Shown here: positions 56,566 to 64,000 of the stretch, piece by piece | Layout: every line of letters starts with the position of its first letter | How positions within the stretch are numbered: position 1 is the first letter of the stretch | DNA from: Maratus speciosus | Lineage: Eukaryota; Arthropoda; Arachnida; Araneae; Salticidae | DNA: 64,000 nucleotides | Assembly (NCBI GenBank): GCA_963932465.1 | Contig: OZ010799.1 | Coordinates: 162,126,761-162,190,760, forward strand | Direction of reading: 5' to 3' | The notes under the pieces: model-generated | Told to the model about the DNA's origin: nothing | Database searches by the model: none | Seen by the model: the letters and a program-made list of their open reading frames with translations, nothing else | Translations under genes and position numbers: made by a program

Positions 56566-57190
56566 ACGATATTTTGGTCGTAGTGTACTGACGGTACTTT
56601 AAAGTACCACTTTAATTAATTACCTCTAAATAATTAAATTCCTCACTCGTGAGTATTTTTTTATGTTTATCCTTTAATTTTCATTGCAGTAACTGAAAAA
56701 AAAATATTACATGAAAAAAACTGCAGTAAATCATAATGCCGTAGATAAAGTGCTAAAAGACGTTATAAAAACACATTAAAATTAAATTAAAAATCTATTT
56801 TTTGTAAATAGAGATAAAATATATTTGTAATATAGATTTTTAATTTACTTTTAATGTGTTTTTATAACGTCTTTTAAGCTAATAAATATTTTAATATTAT
56901 GATACGGTACTACTTAGTTATTCCGTCAAATTATGCAAATTGACATAATTTTTATTTTAAATAACGAAAGAACAAATAAATTAGTATAATATTAATAAAT
57001 ATACAAATAAAACGTCGAAATAAGAATCACTTGATTACTTAAAGTCAAGTGAATGTGACATTTACGATCAACCATTATTGGCATTTAATCTTATAGTTTG
57101 GCGATAGATTTTTGGTCGACGGGATAACTGAGTAATACCCAAAATGCACATGTAACTGGTATTCGAAAACTAGGTTTTCGCCAAAATTTC

Positions 57191-57860
57191 GTAAAAAAAA
57201 AAAAAAAAAAAAAAAAATCACGCCGAACCTGCGGTGCGTATATGACATCTGACCAAATGTTAACTAATGCGGGAAGAGTTCCATATTGTGTGCTGGTTTT
57301 TTTGGCGAGCTTTTTTTGGCACTAAATGAATCGATGTGGTTGCGACCTTCAGCCTTTGGGGTTGCTTTTTTATGGAATGGGCTTTATTCATATGTTTTTT
57401 GCGTATTTTTTTGTATTTAGCCTATATTTTTCGGAAAAATACATAACTTTTGTTTTAATTTGATATGTATAATAAATATAATAAATACATAAAATCATAT
57501 ATAAGTACATAATATTTATTTATAGGTGTATATATATTATGTATGTATAAAGTATATCTATATACGTAATATATATAAAACTATCTGTATAAACAACGTA
57601 CTCTTTTAACATGTGACATATATAACATTTATTAAATATATATATATGTTTACAAATATTTAAAGACCATGTTTTTCCGCCATCCTGAAAAATTTTATAA
57701 GACGCTAAAATGGCTTTTTGGCTCCATTTAAGATTCCTTCGCCAATCGCGCCAAACAGCACACAATATGGAACTCTTCCCAATAATGCAACAAACCATGA
57801 AAAACTTCAAATCAATATTTTAATTTACCACTCGAAAAAAAAAAAAAAAAAAAAAAAAAA
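57191..57860. repeat. Poly-A tracts and AT-rich simple sequence within the Helitron
   Basis: A tracts at 57191-57216 and 57836-57860, with TATATA-rich sequence at 57520-57650. No coding. Confidence 0.7.
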
Positions 57861-58881
57861 CGCTAACTGGCAATTTGAAAAAAAGCTATTGGCGAGATTT
57901 CCACTTGGCTAGCGGTACCAAGAATTCTTTGCGACCATGACAACTTTTATATAGTTTTATTCGAAAAAAATTTGATTTTTTAATCAAAATGGAAAACTTT
58001 TGGCACAGATGTTATATACGGCCCCATATTGGCGCGATTATTTTTCTGACGCCTATGTCATATACGCAACGGGTACTTAACTGGCGCCAAAGAATATTTA
58101 TTTTGCTTGATATGGTAAGCCGGATGTTGTTGTTTATGCTGTTGATGCGTTCCCCAAATTGGCGTCCGGAAAAATCTCGCCAATATCATATATGACATCT
58201 GTGCCAAACTTTCATATGAAAGGCGAAGGGATCAGACCGTATTTGTTTATGACAGTTGATGACTTGAACTATTATAATATAGATGAAATGATGGCGATAA
58301 AATAATGATTGGCGACTTATCACCTCTGCATGGCTAACATTAATGTACCAAAATGGCACCTAGAGTATAAAAAGCGAAGTGGCCCGCCCGGAAATGTTGA
58401 TGATAGTCACATGACTTAGGCTATTGTTATAGAGATTGTTTTAAAATACCGGGAGACAAAGCCTCTGTATGCTTAATTCATTTTATTTTAGCTACTTTTC
58501 AAATGTTTAACTGATCCTCTTTAATCAAAAACGGAAATGACCATTCGATGTCTTAACAGTAACTAATTCGCCCTTACATTTTTGCAATAAAAATGAATTG
58601 AATGGAAACTCATTTACAGGGAGATCTGCACAGCTTTTTTCAGTATAACTCAATCTTCTCTTATATTTTTTAAACCCATAAAATTAGCGTGTTTTTAAAT
58701 TCTGCGGTGTCTGAACGGGGGTTGGCGAGCGTAGCTTGCAGGGGGCAGAGCCCCCTAGTATTAATATAAAATCTCTTTAAAAAATTTACAATTTGAGATG
58801 AAGCAAAAATATACATTTCTGTTGTTCAATAAATAATCCACTTCCTTGAATCATATTGTTTCTATTAAACCTGTTGTCCTA

Positions 58882-59080
58882 CACTGTTAAATATTTGCAG
58901 CATTCTGTCCAGTCATTTGACCGTTTTCTGGAAAAACGGTTTCATAACCATAATTTAACCATATTCTGACCATAAAATGGCCAATAATATGGTCAGAATA
59001 GTGTTAAATTACGGTTGTGTAACCGTTTTCGATAAAAACGGTCAAATGACTGGACAGAATGCTGCAAATTTTTAACAGTG
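58882..59080. mobile_element. TA-flanked foldback MITE, CACTGTTAAA ends
   Basis: TA at 58880-58881 and 59081-59082. About 90-bp arms, nearly perfect (GCAGCATTCTGTCCAGTCAT and complement). Interrupts the 53620 hAT copy. Confidence 0.85.
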
Positions 59081-59312
59081 TATCACCATCATCTCATTTT
59101 CTTCTTCAAATGACATTGATTTTAAAGCCATGTTTATTTTGACTTTTTGTCCAAATATCCCAGGTTAGGGAGTTGAATTCGGAAATAATTAGGGGAAAGC
59201 TGGAAATTGTTTTAACCCCTTCAGTTTAAGTCTAGAATGAATATGCTACGTTTTCCTTCTCGCACTAGGTGAGCGTTAGGAATTATACATTGATTTATCG
59301 TCAAAAAACACG

Positions 59313-59358
<46 letters not shown>

Positions 59359-60868
59359 ACCATAACACTATGTCCAAATTACTAACTTTTTCAATAACAT
59401 TGTCAATACAAATGTTGTAGAGCTTAAAATTCTGAATAAAATGAGTACCTACACGTAATACTTTTGTTGAATATTAAGGTCACAATTCTACTTTAAAGTT
59501 TTAGCCCCGTGGTCAGAGGGTTGAACTCAGAATTAATTAGGGGAGAACTGGAAATTATTTTAATCCCTTCAGATTAGGTGTAAAATGAATATTCTATGTT
59601 TTTTCCCTCGTACCAAGTTAACGTTAGGAATTATGTATTTATTTACATTAGAAAAACATGTTTTTCCTTAATATTTTTAACAATATCTCAAAATATGTAA
59701 TTCTATCAAAAACTTTGTAAATGCAAATGTTGTAGAGCTTAAAATTCTGAATAAAATGAGCACCCATATTAGTATTTTTGTTCAAAATTAAGGTCGCAAT
59801 TCTAATTTCAAAATTTTGTCTTAATCGCTAATCAAAAACTTGAAGTCCGGAGAGACCAAGTTACCTAAGAATATCTCAAAACAGCTAAGTCTGTCAAAAA
59901 CATTGTCAATATAAATGTTGTAGAGCATAAAATTCTGAATAAAATGAGCACGCACATTAATATATTTGTTCAAAATTGAGGTCGCAATTCTATTTCAAAA
60001 TTTTGCCTTAATCACTAATCAAGAGCTTCATGATAGGAGAGACCAGATTTCCTTAACAATATCTCAAAACAGCTAACTATATCAAAAAATTGACGATACA
60101 CATGTTGTAGAGCTTAAAATTTTGAATAGAATTAATACACACATTATTATTTTTGTTCAAAATTAAGGTCGCAATTTTAGATATTGTTAAAAATATTTAA
60201 AAAAAACGTGTTATTCGAATGTAAACGTGTGCATTAGGGTGGTCACAAGAAATCAATTTTTGAATTTTTTCCGGGGGACCCCCCAAAAAGTTGCCAATAG
60301 ATTAGAAAATGAGAATGGCAAAGTTTTAGCTCATTTGGATAATATTAACCCGTGCCTCATTGGGGTTAAAGTTTGAAAAAAAACGTGATTTTTCGCAAAA
60401 AAATGCTGTTTTTCCTTCATAAAATAAATACAATTGAACCTAGAAACATAATTCAGGTCTCATTTTATATAAAAAAGCTTCGTTTTGAAGAACCACACAC
60501 CATTTTATTTCTAAAAATGTATAAATTTAGACATATGCGCATTTTTCAGGACCAGACTTCACCCGAATCCTAAAAATTGATTTTTATGAAAATGCGAAAA
60601 AAACATTGTAACATTCCATTTCATCTGCTTTCCCCCTTTTGTTTTTAATTTTGTGCATGATAAAGTACTAATTTAAAAAAAAATTCCAAAGAAAATGAAA
60701 AAAAAATCGAATTTTAAACTGATAAAATTAAAAAAAAAGGGGGGGGGGGTGCAAAGAAAGTATAAAAATTAGAACAAATATGCTCAAATGCATTTTATTA
60801 TTAAAGTTGTGTTACAAGAAAGGAAGCATAATAAAGAAAATTAATTATTATCCCTTACAATTGTCACA

Positions 60869-61004
60869 TTAACCCTTTCCAGTACAGAAAATTTCTGTTC
60901 GTAAAATAATGAAATGATTGACTACACCTAAATTTACAAACAAGTAAGTTTGGAATTAAAATTAGGTAGTCTCGACATGGGACCACTGCGACAGAAATGA
61001 TTAA
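60869..61004. mobile_element. TTAA MITE, family A, internally deleted
   Basis: TTAA at 60869-60872 and 61001-61004. The equivalent position in the other hAT copy (54716-54740, GTCACGTTAAGGTGG) is empty. Confidence 0.7.
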
Positions 61005-61979
61005 GGTGGTAAATGGCTTAGATAAGGTGGCTTTTGAAGAATCTGGAAAAGTTTTTCTACATTTCTAAACTTTTAGCATATACTGTTTTTATTTTTCGTT
61101 TTTTGTTAAACAGGAATTGAAATCTCTGGTTAATTTTCTTCCCCTTTCAGCTGTGTCATTGACAACTTTAAAACCATTCACTGTTTTCTTGCTTTCAAAT
61201 AAGGTTTATTTTCACACTATACATTGGGATCAGTATTTAAAAAATGCTTATTAATATAAAATCTCTTAAAATGTTTTATAGTTTGAGATGAAACAAAAAC
61301 ATTGACTTCTTTGTTCAATAAATAATCCACTTCGTTGAAAACTTTTGTTGCTTTTAAATTCTTATCATCATCACCATTTCTTCATCAAATGACATTAATT
61401 TTACAGCCATGCTTATGTTGACTTTTTTTTTCCAAAGTATCATCTAAAAACGAAAATGCAACTTGATCTGAGTTAAGATACCAAAGACGGTTTATCATTT
61501 TAACGAGTTCTTTGTCTGCAACCTGTTTATCAATTTTTTCTGTAGTGAACAAGTGATTTTATTATTTGCAGGTCTTGGATTGGGGTCCAAAGTGGGAGTG
61601 GGTATATTGAAGCACAATTTTACATAAATATTGATTAGAAATAAGCAAAGGTCTTTAATACCTTCTTTTTCTAAATTTGTTATTGAGAGATTATCTATGA
61701 CAATATATTTTGAGAGAATAAATTGCTTGTGCATCTGACATGATTAAAAGCACCAGGTGCTCTGAAAAAAGTCTTTTGTAGGATAGAGTCCTATAAAAAT
61801 TAAACAAAGTTGCATAAACTCTTTGTAATCATCCCTGAGCTGTTAATTTTTAAAAGGTCCTGTAAGAAAACTTGAAATTTCTTCTGAATTAACTATTTAT
61901 ATCTGGATTTCATCTTCAATAGCATTTTTATACTTACTCTGGTTTAATTTAAACCACCCAATCAGAATTGTTTTTTTAA

Positions 61980-62420
61980 ATATCTGGCTGAGGAGCAGTG
62001 ATTATTCCAACTTTACAATCAAAACCAGCTTTTAGGATAATTTCTAGATTATGGTGGCGACATGGTAAATACAGAAGACTTTTGCTTTAACAATTGCTAT
62101 AGAAGAATGCAGGTTCCTCTGAGGTGACCGTTTTTTACTGCAGTTGTATCAAAACATATTGCCTGGATTTTACCAACTTCCTCCACTCTTCAACTGCTGA
62201 AAATACAGCTTTCGCCTGAATTATTCCGATACTATTTTCAAGCTGTGGAACTTGTAGTAACTGTTCTTCATCCCCACAACTAATTAAAACTTCTATCCTC
62301 TCTACATTTTCTTTATTCAAAAAATGGTAAAGCAGTTTTCCATCCCAGTGAATAACAGTTCTCTCTAAACCGGAATTTTTAAATCTGTTTTTGATGATCT
62401 CAGTTCTTTGTTTACGAAAT
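61980..62420 (-). pseudogene. hAT transposase relic
   Basis: On the minus strand, in order: TVIHWDGKLL, then (62320 down) VERIEVLISCGDEEQLLQVP and QAKAVFSAVEEW, then after a frameshift IQAICFDTTAVKNG, a stop, and after another shift CRHHNLEIILKAGF. This matches the middle of a hAT transposase family with HWDGKLL, FDTT and CRHH(I/L)LEI motifs; the Asp of FDTT is a catalytic-core residue. At least two frameshifts and one stop mean it is inactive. No zinc-finger BED domain or dimerisation tail was recognised. The family is assigned from motifs remembered for this class. Confidence 0.7.
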
Positions 62421-63712
62421 AGTTATTTGCGTAGTAGATTGCACTTCTACTTAAAATTAAAGTCTGTGGTTAACTGGTGGATGTACTCTAAATCTAGCAG
62501 CTTCTCTGGCGTTCAGTTTCCTTTTGCGAATATTATAAAAAGAAAACATAAAACTTGACAATTACTTGGTAGCTTACTGTCGATGATTTGATGAAACAAG
62601 TGGCCAATTTAAAAAATATTACATTTTTGCTATCATATCAAAAGGAGGGGGGGTGGGGTCTTTACGGAATGTTTCGTCAATTCTAAAAATAGATAACGAT
62701 AACAGGTAACAAAAACAGCCTTATAATAAAAAGAGAAATTCAGAGGTTCAACTGCAACACAAATCGAGAAGCTCTTTCTTACTAGACACAGAACTAGATA
62801 ACTAATAATCAATTATAATTCGTGAAATATTTTTAAAGTTGCAAGAATTGTTCATTTATTTTTGCCTATTAATGAAAATAATGCAAAAAAAATTATCAAA
62901 AGCAATAAAATTATTAATTTGTCATTTTTCACTTATGTTTCAAAAATGCAGAGTTTGAGGGTATGGTTCACGAGCTGACCTGAAAAATACTAATATTCAT
63001 TAAATATAAGTTTTGATGAGAGTAAAAGTTTAAGGCAACAACTGCTTCTATGAAATAAGACAAGAATCAGGTTTCTAAGACAAATAGTTTTCACGTAAAG
63101 AAAGAAAAACGACAATTTTTAGCCAAAAATTGCAAATTTTCAAGACTTCAACCTCGATGAGGCACGGGTTAATGTTATTCATTTCAGTTGAAACTTTGCC
63201 AATCTCATTTTCTAACTAATTGGCAACTTTTAGGAGGGTCCCCCCGAAGAAAACGTTAAAAATTTTTTTTCCCATGTTGCTTGTGACCACCCTAGTGTGC
63301 ATATTTCCTAACGCTTACTTAGTACGAAGGGGAAAACATAGAATATTCATTTTAGACCTAATCGGAAGGGATTAAAACGATTTCCAGTTTTCCCCTAATT
63401 AATTCTGAGTTCAATATTATGACCACGGGGCTAAAACGTTAAAGTAGAATTGTGACCTTAATATTCAACAAAAGTATTAAGTGTAGGTACTCATTTTATT
63501 CAGAATTTTAAGCTCTACAACATTTGTATTGACAAAGTTTTTGAAAAAGTTAGTGATTTCGAGATAGTGTTATATGGTATTAAAAAAAAAAAAAAAAACG
63601 TGTGTGTTTTTACGATATATCAATGTATAATTCCTAACGCTCACTTAGTACGAGGGGGAAAACGTAGCATATTCATTCTATACATAAGCTAAAGGGATTA
63701 AAGCAATTTCCC

Positions 63713-64000
63713 AGTGACGTAGGAACTTTGTACAAATAGGGGGAGCCGGGGCATATTGTGGAAAGCTAGTGGCGGGGATAATTTCATTCATTTCGGAGGA
63801 TTCCTTCATAGTGTTGCACTTTTCACAAACAGGAGTATAAAATAGAAGCATATCGAAAGACCACCAACTCTTTAATCCAGTTAAAATAATTTTTATTAGA
63901 TATACTTAATACATAAAAAAATAATTTATAGACGATCCCGAATACTATATTTAGAAATAAAGCTTCTCACACTCCCATTTACCATAAGTTAAAGTTCTTT
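63713..64000. other. No feature recognised
   Basis: Sequence after the foldback; GGGGGAGCCGGGGC at 63740-63755 is a local GC-rich patch. Nothing else seen. Confidence 0.4.

Larger units (their letters stand above)
55663..56756 (+). mobile_element. piggyBac-like element relic, family E
   Basis: TTAA at 55663-55666; right site decayed to CTAA (56753-56756). Ends CCCTTTATCTACTGACGGC and GCCGTAGATAAAGTG. The palindrome ACTTATAAGT within GGCACTTATAAGTACC starts 16 nt inside; the same GGTACTT ... AAGTACC phrase recurs at 56050-56072 and 56587-56608. A family A MITE is nested at 56393. Confidence 0.7.
55636..56904. repeat. Palindrome split by a TTAA element
   Basis: The left arm is 55636-55666 plus 56757-56802, the right arm 56832-56904. 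Joined at the TTAA, the left arm (TATCATAATATTAAAATATT ... TTAAAAGACGTTATAAAAAC) is the complement of the right. The interruption is the element at 55663-56756. Confidence 0.7.
54973..58758 (+). mobile_element. Non-autonomous Helitron
   Basis: 5' end TCTCCCCTATATATATAAAA; 3' end with hairpin GGGGGC-AGA-GCCCCC (58741-58755) and terminal CTAG. Inserted between A (54972) and T (58759), the Helitron rule, with no target duplication. The 60235-family copy shows the uninterrupted site near 61250. No Rep/helicase frame is seen. The body carries a palindrome with a nested TTAA element (55636-56904) and two related segments (about 55395 and 58080, CTGGCGCCAAAATGG / CTGGCGCCAAAGAAT). Confidence 0.85.
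53620..59155. mobile_element. hAT-family copy (same family as 60235), heavily interrupted
   Basis: Aligns with about 60457-61430: AATGTATAGATTTAAA, CATTCCATTTCATCTGCTTT, AATAATCCACTTCNTTGAA. The left end is missing and an internal segment is duplicated (53945-54050 with 54115-54745). Interrupted by a TTAA element (54145), a Helitron (54973) and a TA MITE (58882); the 60235 copy gives the uninterrupted sequence for each. Confidence 0.75.
60235..63294 (-). mobile_element. hAT element, TAGGGTGGTCACAAG ends, GTGTGCAT duplication
   Basis: GTGTGCAT at 60227-60234 and 63295-63302. Ends TAGGGTGGTCACAAG and complement; similarity extends about 170 bp inward (GGGGGACCCCCC, AACCCGTGCCTCAT). 3,060 bp, the size of an autonomous hAT, with a decayed transposase on the minus strand. 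Confidence 0.85.
59165..63712. repeat. Foldback of the 28832 family, split by a hAT element
   Basis: The left part, 59165-60234, holds three to four ~300-bp direct units (GTTGTAGAGCTTAAAATTC each time). The right part, 63303-63712, is the inverse. The hAT element 60235-63294 sits between with an 8-bp duplication. T tract at about 59311-59354 (44 nt). Confidence 0.7.

Noticed and set aside
1..64000. CRISPR arrays, operons, ribosome binding sites
   Set aside because: Nothing prokaryotic is present; repeats are transposon ends, foldbacks and microsatellites.

Overview
The window reads as intergenic or intronic DNA from an AT-rich animal genome, most likely an arthropod. The evidence is the transposon mix: a rosa-type DD41D mariner, Tc1/Tc3-like, pogo/Tigger-like, piggyBac-like and hAT elements, a Helitron, and Jockey/X-element-like non-LTR retrotransposons. 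I found no host protein-coding gene, rRNA, tRNA or CRISPR array that I can defend. An arachnid or insect is plausible, but the window alone cannot decide.

Region 1-11.6 kb: short inverted-repeat elements (TTAA-flanked piggyBac-like and TA-flanked mariner-like), a 1.1-kb Tc1-like element, a mariner transposase relic, and a 5'-truncated non-LTR retrotransposon whose RNase H domain is still open. Region 11.6-14.4 kb: the only apparently intact transposon, a 2,723-bp DD41D mariner with 624-bp inverted repeats, TA duplications and an open transposase. Region 15-24 kb: more TTAA elements, a foldback inside one of them, and a 2.4-kb element carrying only the gag-like ORF1, with an 8-bp duplication, inside a TTAA element.

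Region 24-39 kb: dispersed repeats, a 1.5-kb foldback with tRNA A-box-like ends, candidate hAT ends, and a 2.5-kb piggyBac-like element with a decayed transposase C-terminus. Region 39.5-53.2 kb: a Tc3-like transposase relic split by a 12.7-kb unit with hAT-type ends and a perfect 8-bp duplication; that unit is filled with nested hAT, TTAA, Tc1-like and Tigger-like elements. Region 53.2-64 kb: two copies of another hAT family. One is broken by a Helitron (itself holding a piggyBac relic inserted in a palindrome) and by a TTAA element. The other sits inside a foldback repeat.

The most informative signal is the TTAA-element population: at least eighteen members or relics in many sequence families. 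Several families carry a short palindrome starting about 14-18 nt inside one terminus. In the commonest family the two arms differ between copies yet still pair, suggesting selection on the hairpin. Pairs of paralogous filled and empty sites inside the window confirm TTAA targeting directly. All coordinates come from reading by eye and small boundary errors are possible.
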